From: Mycoplasmopsis citelli
GTDB taxonomy: Bacteria; Bacillota_I; Bacilli_A; Mycoplasmatales; Metamycoplasmataceae
Assembly (NCBI RefSeq): GCF_900660645.1
Contig: NZ_LR215036.1
Span: 744,001 to 808,000 of the forward strand
Reading direction: 5' to 3'
DNA: 64,000 nt
Positions 43,749-54,417 of the stretch are shown in pieces; positions within the stretch are counted from its first letter, which is position 1, and each line of letters begins with the position of its first letter. Both the position numbers and the translations under genes were made by a program. Below the pieces are notes generated by a model that did not search any database, was not told the DNA's origin, and worked only from the letters and a program-made list of their open reading frames with translations.

Positions 43749-44297
43749 TACTTTGAGAATTTGCTCTTCTTTTTCTTTAGTTAAAGCGTTAATTTTGTCA
43801 ATTTGCTTATCTACAAAAACTTGCACTTGATCTAAGTAACTTTTTTGCATATCTTCAGAAAGCTCTTCATCAGCTTTAATTTGTTTATTAACTTCTTGTC
43901 GAGCGTTTCTTACTCCAACTTTAGCTTGTTCTGAATATTTTCCTAAACTTTTAATAATTTCATTTTTTCTTTGAGTTGTTAAAACTGGAAAATTTAATCT
44001 AACTTGATGTCCTTCATCAACTGGAGTTACTCCTAAATTAGCATTCATTAAAGCTTTATTAACTTCTTTTACAGAAGTAATATCATAAGGTTTAATGAGT
44101 AATTGTTGGGCTTCAGGAACACTGATATTAGCTAATTCTTCAAGTGGGGTAGGAGTTCCGTAATAATCAACTCTAATTCCTTTTACAATTTGTGGATTAG
44201 CTCTTCCAGTTGAAATTTTTGACATTTCAAAGCGATAGTGATTAATTGCTTTCTCACATTTTTCTTCTAAATCTAGTAAATATAAACCAATTTCCAT
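43746..44297 (-). CDS. frr: ribosome recycling factor
   Basis: A 183-residue RRF, splitting post-termination ribosomes with EF-G. Conserved blocks are MSKISTGRANPQIV, VDYYGTPTPLEELANISVPE, LGVTPVDEGHQVRLNFPVLT and the helix VGVRNARQEVNKQIK. It is coupled to pyrH by a TAATG overlap, the widespread pyrH-frr arrangement. Length and motifs are normal. Confidence 0.96.
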   Translation of the reverse strand: MEIGLYLLDLEEKCEKAINHYRFEMSKISTGRANPQIVKGIRVDYYGTPTPLEELANISVPEAQQLLIKPYDITSVKEVNKALMNANLGVTPVDEGHQVRLNFPVLTTQRKNEIIKSLGKYSEQAKVGVRNARQEVNKQIKADEELSEDMQKSYLDQVQVFVDKQIDKINALTKEKEEQILKV

Positions 44298-45012
44298 TAT
44301 TTTGTTACCTCTGTATGTAAAATTTTGTTTTGTAAAACTTTAATAATTGAATCTTTTTCAAGTAAGTTAAACACAATCAAATTAATATTGTTTTCTCTAG
44401 CCATACTTGTAGCTGTAAGGTCCATTACTTGTAATTTTTGTTCAAGAATTTGATCATAAGTAATGCTTGCAAAGTGTTTTGCTTGTGGGTTTTTCTTTGG
44501 GTCGCTATCATAAATTCCATCAACTCTGTTTTTCCCCATTAAAATAACTTCAGCTCCAATTTCTGAAGCATAAAGAGTAGCTGCAGTATCGGTAGTAAAG
44601 AATGGACGACCAGTACCACCAACAAAAATAACAACTTCCCCATCTTCAAGATATTTAATGGTTTTTTCATTAATATAATTTTCAGCTACTTTTGGATCAA
44701 TGTTAATTGAACTTTGAACTCGAGCTTTAAGTCCAACTTTTTCAAATCCACTTTGAAGTGCTAAACCATTCATAATAGTTGCTAGCATCCCGATATAATC
44801 AGCTCGATTTCGAGGGATTCCGTTTTTTTCAGCTGAAGTTCCTCTTCAAAAGTTTCCACCACCAATAACAACAGAAATTTGTACTCCTTGCTCATTGATG
44901 TATTTAAGTTGTTTTGCAATATCAGCGACTAATTCATAGTCAATTGCAAGGTTTTTTTTTTATTAGAAAACCCTTCACCAGAAAGCTTTAATAATATTCT
45001 TTTGTATTTCAT
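44297..45012 (-). CDS. pyrH: UMP kinase, out of frame at an A10 run
   Basis: UMP kinase phosphorylates UMP to UDP and is normally essential. From ATG 45012 the first 20 codons match the family (KRILLKLSGEGFSN). The frame then meets ten A on the sense strand (44961-44952) and stops at 44929. One extra A, or a -1 slip, restores NLAIDYELVADIAKQ, VVIGGGNFWRGTSAE, GTGRPFFTTD, KNRVDGIYDSDP and the normal end, for about 238 residues. Every catalytic block is intact, so this is not ordinary decay. Slippage during transcription or translation, or an assembly error in the homopolymer, are the alternatives. Confidence 0.9.
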
Positions 45013-45153
45013 AAGTCTCCGAAAATATAAATTAACTTATATATTTATTATATTTTAAAATAATACTTTTAGAATAATATTATCAATAAAGCCGAAAACT
45101 CAAAGCTTTTTATTTCCACATTTGTTGCAGAAATTACATATTATCCGGAAAAA

Positions 45154-45162
45154 TGTTATAAT
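45154..45162 (+). promoter_or_regulatory. extended -10 promoter of HAD-rnhC unit
   Basis: TGTTATAAT about 21 nt before the ATG at 45184; AGAAAGGAT between them is a fair ribosome-binding site. Confidence 0.6.
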
Positions 45163-45183
45163 TAATCTCCAGAAAGGATAGAT

Positions 45184-46083
45184 ATGGAAAAAGAAAAATA
45201 CCTATTCGCAATTGATTTAGATGGCACTACACTACGTTCAAGTGCCACTGGAGAAATTCATGATTTAACTGTTAATGCTATTAAAAGAGCCACACAAGAA
45301 GGTCATATTGTGTGTATTTTAACTGGTCGACCATGAAGAAGTACTAAAATGATTTATGAAGAATTAGGACTTAACACCATTGTAAGCAATTACAATGGTG
45401 CACATATTCACCACCCTAATGATGATACTTTTATCCCTTATGTCAAATATTTAAATTTAAATGAAGCACTTTACATTCTAGGGGATGAGAGAGTTGCTAA
45501 AGAAGTTTCAAATATCGCAATTGAAGGACCTGACTGAGTTCAATTACAACACCGTGATGAAGATTTAGAAAAAGTATTTGGATTTAAAACTACTTCAAAA
45601 TTAAAAATTGGATTAGATTTTCACAAAATTCCTCTTATGCCAACAGGAGTAATTTTTGATGTTAAACCAACTACTAAAGTTGAAGAGTTAAGAAGATACT
45701 TAAAAGCTAGATATAGTGATTTAGCTGAATTTTCGTATTGATCAAAAGGTGAAGGATTAACACCGGTTTTTGATATGACTAATATTACCACTAATAAAGG
45801 GAAAGCTCTTAGTATGCTTATTCGTTATTATGATGTAAAAATTGAAAATACTATTGCTATTGGAGACGCATTTAATGATGTTCCGATGTTTAAAATTGCT
45901 AATGTTTCTGTTGCAATGGGGAATGCAGCTAAAGAGGTCAAAAAATACGCAACAGTTAAAATTAATAAAATTAACAAAGAAGGTGGAGTGGGATATTACA
46001 TAAATAAATTTTTGGATAATCCTGCAGAAGAAATTGCTAAAAGCAATAAAATTAAACAAAAAAGAGAAGAAAACTGAGAATAA
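45184..46083 (+). CDS. Cof-type HAD-superfamily phosphatase
   Basis: A 299-residue Cof (IIB) HAD hydrolase. Motif I is FAIDLDGTTL near residue 10, motif II ILTGRPW, and motif IV IAIGDAFNDVPMF near residue 223, with NKGKAL before it. A cap domain of about 110 residues lies between. It is a paralogue of the protein at 28036-28854 but keeps the canonical DxDGT. The substrate is probably a sugar phosphate. Its stop overlaps the rnhC start by 1 nt. Confidence 0.92.
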
Positions 46084-46793
46084 TGAAGTACATTGAATTA
46101 AGCGATAAAGAACAAATTTCAGGTTTAGAAATAATTGGAATTGATGAAACAGGAGTATCAGATTATTTTACCCCTTTGATTTCTTGTGCTTTTTATTTAC
46201 CCCGAAAATTGTACAGATGAGCAAAGTCTCTTGGGGTTGATGATTCCAAAAAACTTTCTAAAAATCAAATTTTAAGTATTGGAAGAAAACTTAAAAATCA
46301 TCCAGAAATTACCTATTCAGTATATCGCTTAAAACAAAGCTCGTATAATAAAATTAATTCTAAATATAATGCTAATGAATTAAAGTTTTTTACTCATACT
46401 GGAGCATTAAATAATTTAAATAAAAAACTTTCTTTTAAAAATAAAGTTGTTTTAATTGATAAATATTCAACAACAAAATCAATACTAAAATATCATAATA
46501 CTTTTTATATTTATGATAATTGAGCTGGTTTTGAAGAAATAAATACTGATGTTTATTTAGCTAATAGAGCCGAAAGCTTGAGTCTATCAGTTGCATGTGC
46601 TTCGATTATGGCTCGGTATGAATTGATTTATTATATGGAAAAACAAAGCCAAGAGTGAAATTTTAAATTTCCACTAGGCTCAGGGACAAAAACTCAAGAA
46701 AGTGTGTATCAATTTGCACAAACTTTTGGAGAGGATAAACTAAATGAGGTATGTAAAACTAGCATGAAAATGTCCCATCAACCAATAAAGTAA
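46083..46793 (+). CDS. rnhC: ribonuclease HIII
   Basis: A 236-residue RNase H of the HII/HIII family, cutting RNA in RNA-DNA hybrids. The catalytic start IIGIDETGVSDYFTPL has the Asp-Glu pair and the Tyr-Phe variant typical of HIII. GVDDSKKL and NRAESLSLSVACASIMAR carry the remaining conserved residues. The N-terminal TBP-like domain of other HIII enzymes is almost absent. Many TGA-Trp codons hide the frame in the standard code. Confidence 0.87.
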
Positions 46794-46846
46794 ACTTATA
46801 TTTTTTTCTAAAAGCTTGATTTTATGATAAAATAAGTTTACTACTT

Positions 46847-46922
46847 GCCGTCATAGCTCAGCAGGCAGAGCACTTCCATGGTAAGGAAGGGGTCGCTGGT
46901 TCAAGTCCAGTTGATGGCACCA
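46847..46922 (+). tRNA. tRNA-Thr (anticodon GGT)
   Basis: A complete cloverleaf of 76 nt with encoded CCA. Acceptor GCCGTCA/TGATGGC pairs over 7 bp with one G-T. The anticodon arm CTTCC-ATGGTAA-GGAAG gives anticodon GGT, reading ACC/ACT. The T arm has GGTTCAAGTCC. The disrupted terminator at 46942 follows. Confidence 0.95.
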
Positions 46923-46941
46923 TTTCAAAGAATTGACCGAC

Positions 46942-46954
46942 AAAAATAACCTTT
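46942..46954 (+). terminator. terminator stem split by the IS element
   Basis: AAAAATAACCTTT here is the exact complement of AAAGGTTATTTTT at 48397-48409, on the other side of the IS. Joined, they make a 13-bp stem with a 2-nt loop followed by a T-rich tail: the terminator between tRNA-Thr and the unknown minus-strand gene. Confidence 0.8.
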
Positions 46955-46986
46955 TTTGATATGAACCCCAAAAGTTAGACAAAAAA

Positions 46987-47826
46987 TTATTGAAGGAACT
47001 TAGTTCTGTATTGGACAGGGCTAAGTCCTTTTAATCTAACTTTAATTCTTTTGTTATTGTAGTAATCAATGTAATTGATAATAGCTTTTTCTAATTGTTC
47101 AAGCGATTTAAAAGTATGTTCCTTGCCATAAAACATTTCTGTTTTTAAAACTCCAAAAAATGATTCCATCATCCCATTATCTGGACTATTACCTTTTCGG
47201 GACATTGAAGCTTTTATCTCTTTAGAATTTAAAAATTTGTGATAACTATTATGTTGATATTGTCAACCTTGATCACTGTGTAAAATTGTTCCACTATATT
47301 TAGCTTTTGTGAAAGCCTTTTTAAGCATTTTTTCAACTTGCAATAAATTTGGGGAGCGAGATATAGTAAAACTGATAATTTCGCTATTATAACCATCTAA
47401 AATAGCTGACAAATAAAGTTTTTGAGAATGACTAGGTAAAGCAAATTCAGTAATGTCAGTGTAACATTTTTGCAATGGTTTTTTAGAATAAAAATCTCGA
47501 TTAATAAGGTTTGGAGCTTTTTTGCCCACTTCGCCTTTGTATGATTTATATTTTTTACGCTTACGATTTCCGCCAATTAAATTTAGCAAATTCATAAGTC
47601 TTTTTACTTTTTTATGATTTACCAAATATCCACGATTTTTGAGTTCTAAAGTAATACGACGATATCCATAACTGCCTCTATGTTCATTATATATAGATAT
47701 AATTTCGTCTTTAAAATTTTTATTTTTATCAGCTGAATTGATTTTTTTAAGATGATAATAATAAGTTGAACGTGATAGTTGAGCAATTTTTAATAAAATT
47801 TTTAATGAGAATCCTTCGTCGACCAT
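46987..47826 (-). CDS. IS3-family transposase OrfB (DDE domain)
   Basis: A catalytic part of 279 residues from ATG 47826, or longer as the OrfAB fusion. It holds the HTH_21-like block HRGSYGYRRITLELKNRG. The DDE triad is in CYTDITEF, LHSDQGWQYQ and SPDNGMMESFFGVLKTE, the IS150-group pattern, and it ends LSPVQYRTKFLQ. TGA-Trp in HSDQGW splits it in the standard code. The frame is open up to 47914, well inside orfA, as needed for -1 fusion. Confidence 0.93.
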
Positions 47827-48338
47827 TTCTTTAACTTTTTGGCTTTTATATTCTGTAAGTCTTTTTGATCCAACGGGATCCCTTTTAACTTTTTTAGGAA
47901 AATCACCTCAGTTCTAAGATATTCAATCTCTTGTTTAGCTTTTTCAAGTGGTGTTAATTTTTCTCAAGTTTTCTTTGGTTTACGACCCATTTTTGATGGC
48001 CTTCCTTTTTTCTTTTCAACAATAGTATACCCATTTTTCTTGTATTGAATAATTCAATTTGAAAGAATCCCTCAATTAGGTAATCCACATTGAAGTGAAA
48101 TTTCTCTTGTAGAATGTCCTTTAAGAAGAACTTGATTAATCATTTCTAATTTTATTTGTGGAGAATAATATTGATTTTTAGTCTTTTTAACAATTTCAAT
48201 TCCGTGACGATTTATCAGTGCGACAATATATTTTATAATTGCACGATTTACTCTAAATTTTATTGTTAAAGATTTTTCAGTAAATCCTTTTTTACGTAAT
48301 TGATATATTTTGATTTTGTCTTCGTAACTTAGTTTCAT
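47802..48338 (-). CDS. IS3-family OrfA (DNA-binding protein)
   Basis: A 178-residue protein. Two helix-turn-helix units are recognisable (KIYQLRKKGFTEKSLTIKFR and the GHSTREISLQCGLPNW region). A GRPSKMGRKPKK segment and a leucine-zipper-like end, EIEYLRTEVIFLKKL, follow. It recognises the IS ends. A slippery A AAA AAG at 47895-47889 lies just after the zipper. Ends at TAA 47802-47804. Confidence 0.88.
47889..47895 (-). promoter_or_regulatory. A_AAA_AAG -1 frameshift site in the IS
   Basis: In the orfA frame the codons CTA AAA AAG give the classic IS3-family heptamer. A -1 slip here continues as VKRDPVGSKRLTEYKS into OrfB, making the OrfAB transposase. Confidence 0.85.
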
Positions 48339-48401
48339 AAAAATGAACCCCTTAATTTTGGATTTTATTGTCCAACTTTAGGGGTTCATATCATTTAAAG
48401 G

Positions 48402-48950
48402 TTATTTTTCTTTTTTAAAGAAATTATGAATAGGAATTGATAATTTATCATTAATTTTTAAAACATCATAATATTTTAAATTGACATTGTTTATTTCTTT
48501 AATTACTAAACTTTCATAATTTTGAAATTTAATATGACAAAGGACATTTATATCTTCAGTTTGCATTTTAGCTAAGATTTGATCAAAAAAATAGGGATTA
48601 TTTTGTTTTGAAAGTTTCTTAAGATATTTTTTAATTAAGGAAGAATTTAAAATTTTAGTATTTGAATGAACAACTAAACTTAACGGAATCTCTCTTTGAT
48701 TAATTATCAAATGCGGGAGAGGATTATTTAAAACTCGAGGACTTTGATATTTAATTAAATATTTATTTGAAGCAACAATTTTAATAAAATCATCTAAATA
48801 CAAAATAAAGGATATTTCATTTAAATTTCAAATACCGCTTAAAATGTGGTTATATGTATTTTTATCAATTGAATAAACAAAACCCATTTCTTTAGCAATT
48901 TGATTAAATTTTTCTAAAATATCTATAAATTGCTCTTTATTTGTTTTCAA
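48402..48950 (-). CDS. hypothetical protein
   Basis: About 182 residues, mixed alpha/beta, no membrane helix or signal peptide. I recognise no family. The start is taken as TTG 48950 because AGGTGG stands 5 nt before it; ATG 48887 is the alternative. Its stop lies in the right arm of the terminator that the IS has split, so the gene itself is whole but has lost its compact terminator. It starts 28 nt after pip and is probably co-transcribed with it. Confidence 0.6.
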
Positions 48951-48978
48951 CAATACCACCTTTACTTTTTGATTAAAT

Positions 48979-49902
48979 TTAATTTAAATTATTTTCAAAA
49001 TATTTAATTAATTGGTCAAGAATATTTTTTTCTCACATTGAATGTCCTGCTTTTTCAACAAAAATTAATTCAGTATTTGGATGATTAAGTTTTAATAATC
49101 AAGCACCAATTGGTCTAGTATCAATATCTTGCCGACCGTGAATAATTGTAATAGGGATTTGAGAAAATTTATTAACATTATTTAAAATATAATTATCTTC
49201 AGGAAAAAAGCATTTATTAACAAAATAATACGTTTCCATAAGTGCTATTTGTTTGTCAAGTTTAATATTTTTATTAAATTGCTTGGATTTTTTCTCGATG
49301 CTTACGAGCGAACTTTCTCATCGAGAAAATTCTTCATAACCCTTATTTTTAAGTTCTTTATTATAGCTTCCAGTAAATAAATTAAAGTATTTTTCAATAT
49401 TATTTTTACCAGGTATTTTTTCAACAAAAAGACTAAATCTCTCAAATTCTTGCGGATAAAAGTCTGAAGCACCTTTTTCATATAAATAATCTATATCTTC
49501 TTGTCTACCTAAAAATACACCTCTAAGAAGTATTTTTAAAACATTTTGTGTATATTTAATTGCATAAGCTAAAGCCAATGTAGTTCCTCAACTGCCGCCG
49601 AAAAGTAGAATTTGCTTTAAATTTAGTTTTTGTCTAACTAATTCGATGTCTTCCACTAAATTTTGTGTGCTATTTTCTCTTAATTCACAATAAGGAAGAC
49701 TTTTATTTGTTCCTCTCTGATGGATTAAAACTATAAAATATTTATCCAAAGGAATTAATTTTTGTAATTTTTGTGAATTAAATCCCCCGCCAGGACCTCC
49801 ATGAATTACAAAAACTGGCATATTTTGTCTGTTTCCGTAAGTTTCATAATAAACTTTATGCAAATTAGTTTCTAGATAATCAAATTGAAAATTATTATTC
49901 AT
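48979..49902 (-). CDS. pip: proline iminopeptidase (alpha/beta hydrolase)
   Basis: A 307-residue S33 peptidase removing N-terminal proline from peptides. The oxyanion block HGGPGGG is near residue 35. The nucleophile Ser sits in LFGGSWGTTLA near residue 102, the Asp in GRQDIDTRP and the His in KAGHSMWEK near the end. It clusters with pepP and two leucyl aminopeptidases, so this region serves peptide use. ATG 49902 is preferred to a TTG 33 nt upstream. Confidence 0.92.
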
Positions 49903-49961
49903 ATGATAATTGTACTTTTTTATACAAAAAAGCAACGTAAAGACGTTGCTTAAAAATTTAA

Positions 49962-51005
49962 TTATTTTTCATTTGGCCTTGAAAAGACATATCTACCAGT
50001 TTCAGTAACTAATATATCATCTTCAATCCTTGCTCCACCTATTCCTTCTAAATAAATTCCAGGTTCAACTGTAATAATCATTCCAGGTTCTAAAATATAA
50101 TCAGATCTTGATGAAACATTCGGAAATTCGTGAACATCAATTCCAAGACCATGCCCTGTTCCGTGTAAAAAGTAATCTCCATATCCTTTTGAAATAATGT
50201 AATCACGGCAAATTTTGTCAATTTCGCTAGCTTTAATTCCTGGTTTAACATTTTTTCTACCTAAATAAGCTGCTTCTTCAACAATTTGCAAAATTTCTAA
50301 CATTTTAGGATTTGCTTTATTTTTATCACCTAAAATTGTGGTTCTTGTAATATCAGCTGTATAACCTTTGTATAAAGCTCCAAAATCAACTTTCAATAAA
50401 GAATTATCTTCAATTAGTTTGTCGGTAGGGTGATGGTGTGGTTCAGCTGATGAAGCTCCTGAAGCGATAATTTCATCAAATCCTTCTTTATCTGCTCCGT
50501 GTTTTTTCATTAAGAAGTTAAGCATTGCAGCTCCTTCTTTTTCCGAAACACCAGGTTTTACTCACTGGATAAATTCTTCATATGCAGCTAAAGAAATATC
50601 GATAACTTTTTGCATTTTTTCAATTTCTTCAGCACTTTTGATAATTCTTAAATCCTGAGCATCTACTCATTGCACTTGTTGCGGTTTAACTAACGAAACA
50701 ATTCGATTTTCTCAATTTTTAACTAAATAATTATTTTCTAAAACAATTGAATTGAATTTTTTATTATCAAATCATTTTTTAAGAACATCACCAGTCATTA
50801 GCACAACTTCTACATTTTTAGCATGTTTTTGACAATATTCAATATAACGAGAATCAACAAATAAGGTTGCTTTATCTTTTTCAATAACAATTAAACCATC
50901 TGATGTTTGAACTCCTGCGTACCATAATCTAGTTTGTGGAGCTTCTGAAATATAAGCATCAACTTTTAAATTTTCAAACATTTTATCTAATCTTTTTCTG
51001 TCCAT
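49962..51005 (-). CDS. pepP: Xaa-Pro aminopeptidase (M24)
   Basis: A 347-residue dinuclear-metal peptidase of the pita-bread fold. The N-terminal domain ends near residue 120. Metal ligands are seen in VDFGALYKGYTADITRT (two Asp), HGTGHGLGIDVHE (His), VEPGIY (Glu) and ARIEDD (Glu). It cleaves the bond before Pro. ATG 51005 is chosen because AGGAGA stands 6 nt upstream; an in-frame ATG at 51020 lacks one. Confidence 0.93.
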
Positions 51006-51076
51006 TTTTCTCCTATTCATTTACTTGTTCACTAAATTATAAACTTTTAAAATAAATTATCTTATTTTAGTTTAAA

Positions 51077-51097
51077 AAAGCACAAAATATGTGCTTT
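51077..51097 (-). terminator. terminator between the leucyl aminopeptidase genes and pepP
   Basis: Stem AAAGCAC/GTGCTTT with a 7-nt loop and flanking A and T runs, just beyond the stop of the aminopeptidase gene at 51110. Confidence 0.75.
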
Positions 51098-51109
51098 AAT
51101 TGTTGAGAT

Positions 51110-52486
<1,377 letters not shown>

Positions 52487-52535
52487 ATTAATCCTTTCTA
52501 AACTATATAAATTTTACCTTTTTGAAAAATAAACC

Positions 52536-53888
52536 TTATAAGTTTTTAGCAAATTCTACCAAGGTTGCAACCAATACACCTTGAGGTTCACCTTTAAAAT
52601 CAGCTGTACCTGCAATATCGCAGTGAATATAATCTACATCTTTAACAAATTCTTTCAAAAACATAGCCGCTTGTGAAGAATCTTGACGCACAGTTGAACT
52701 TCAGTTTAATAAATCAGCAACTTTTGAAGATTTATTCCCTTTATCATAATCTTCATGCATTGGCATTCTTCAAACTTTTTCTTTAACTTGTGAAGCAGCT
52801 TTTAAAAAAGATTTAACTTTAGCATCGCTTTGGCTAAATACTCCAGTATAAACATGTCCAAGTGAAGATAAAATAGCTCCAGTTAAAGTCGCAACATCCA
52901 CAATTGTAGTTGCTTTAAGTATTTCAGCTGCATAATAAAGACCATCTGCAAGCACTAATCTACCCTCAGCATCAGTATCAGCAACTTCAACTCATTTTCC
53001 GCTCATTGATTGATAAACATTTTCTGGTAAAGAAGCATCCCCGTTAATTCTATTATCGGTAATGCACATAATTGCAGAGACATTTTTAGCTAGTTTTAAT
53101 TGAGCAATTGCCTTTAGAGCATATGCAACAATTGCTGAACCAGACATATCGAATTTCATACCTTCCATATGATATCCTTTGGTGTTAACTCCTCCAGTAT
53201 CAAATGTAATTCCTTTACCTACATAAACAGTTTTTTCTTGAGATTCTGGATTTCCATTGTACTCAATAACCACAACTCTTGGTTCGTGAGTACTTCCTTT
53301 ATTTACCGAGAGTAAAAGCCCCATATTTAGTTGTTCAATTTCTTTTTTAGTAAGAACTTTAACTTTTAAATTTTCAATTCCTGATAAATCTGAAGCAACA
53401 AAAGAAGCTAAATTTTCACTATTTAAAAAGTTTTCTGGAGTAATTTGTAAGTTTCTTGTTGTTGTAATTGCTTCAGCAACAATAAGTAATTCTTTTAAAT
53501 ATTTATCATCATAATTTTGAACTAAAAGTGATAATTCTTTTTCTTCTGTTTTTTCTGATTTAAAAGTTTTTTTAAATAATTTTGCACTTCCAAAATCAGT
53601 TGATAAAACTGCAAGACGAAGAGCTTCTTCTTTATTAAATTTTTCTTCCAATGAAGCAACATCTAAAACATAATCACGATTAATTGATTTTGGAAGTTTT
53701 CTTAAGAGATTTTGAACTTCAAAGTATGAAAAATATTCTTTTTCAACATATAAATAAGCAACATTATTTGATAAATCTTCAGTAATGTGATTTTGTTTTT
53801 TAATTACAAATTCTGGGTGTGAAGAATTTTCAAATACTATCTTTAAAGCAATATTATTTTCATTTAATTTTTCTTGAATTTTAATCAT
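52536..53888 (-). CDS. leucyl aminopeptidase, M17 family (copy 2)
   Basis: A 450-residue paralogue of copy 1 with the same active-site set ([37 protein letters not shown]). The N-terminal domains of the copies differ strongly, as do the segments after the active site. This suggests old duplication with different substrate preference, then local sequence exchange. It lies 1 nt after the YigZ-like gene and 49 nt before copy 1, so all are probably co-transcribed. Confidence 0.93.
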
Positions 53889-53889
53889 T

Positions 53890-54273
53890 TTATTCTCCTA
53901 CTGAATTTTCTTTTATAAATAATTGCAGTGATAAATTTGCACTTTCTCGATAAGCTCTAGTTAAACCACCGGCACCTAGTTTTATACCCCCGAAATATCT
54001 AACAGTTATAACTAATAAGTTATTAAGTTTTTTAATTTTTAATAATTCGTAAATTGGTCTTCCGGCAGTGTTTTTTGGTTCTCCGTCATCACTAAATCCT
54101 GCATTTTCTCGTCCATCTTCTAAAAATAAGTAAGCATAACAAATATGTCTTGCTTTTTTGTGTTCTTTAGCAATTTTTTGCAAAAAATTTTTAATTTCAT
54201 TTTTATTAGATATGCGAAAAATGTATGAATAAAAAGAAGATTTTTTAACTATAAGCTCACTCCTATAATTCAT
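53890..54273 (-). CDS. YigZ/IMPACT-family protein
   Basis: A 127-residue protein consisting only of the IMPACT (UPF0029) domain. Conserved blocks are KKARHICYAYLF, NAGFSDDGEPKNTAGRPIYE and VRYFGGIKLGAGGLTRAY. Full-length YigZ has a second C-terminal domain that is missing here. The family is linked to translation control in eukaryotes; the bacterial role is unknown. It precedes the aminopeptidase pair in the same operon. Confidence 0.9.
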   Translation of the reverse strand: MNYRSELIVKKSSFYSYIFRISNKNEIKNFLQKIAKEHKKARHICYAYLFLEDGRENAGFSDDGEPKNTAGRPIYELLKIKKLNNLLVITVRYFGGIKLGAGGLTRAYRESANLSLQLFIKENSVGE

Positions 54274-54355
54274 ATTAGTAATTATATTTATTTTATGAAT
54301 ATTTAAAAACTTAATTTATTGAAACTTATCTAAAATATCAAATAAATTTACCAAA

Positions 54356-54380
54356 TAGTATAATTTCAGTAGTATAATTT
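54356..54380 (+). promoter_or_regulatory. duplicated -10 boxes before the DUF2130 gene
   Basis: TAGTATAATTT occurs twice, 14 bp apart (starts 54356 and 54370), upstream of an AAAGGAGATA ribosome-binding site for ATG 54418. Either copy could serve. Confidence 0.5.
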
Positions 54381-54417
54381 TTAACTTTAAAAATTAACAA
54401 AGGAGATATATAAAAAT

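Larger units (their letters stand above)
46957..48393 (-). mobile_element. intact IS3-family (IS150 group) insertion sequence, 1437 bp
   Basis: Both ends carry TGATATGAACCCC and an imperfect inverted repeat of about 30 bp (27 matches). A TTT flanks each end, a possible 3-bp target duplication. Two overlapping frames encode OrfA and a DDE OrfB on the minus strand. All parts look intact, so the element may still move. A second inner repeat GGGGTTCA near 48344-48352 pairs with the end and may shield orfA from outside transcription. Confidence 0.93.
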
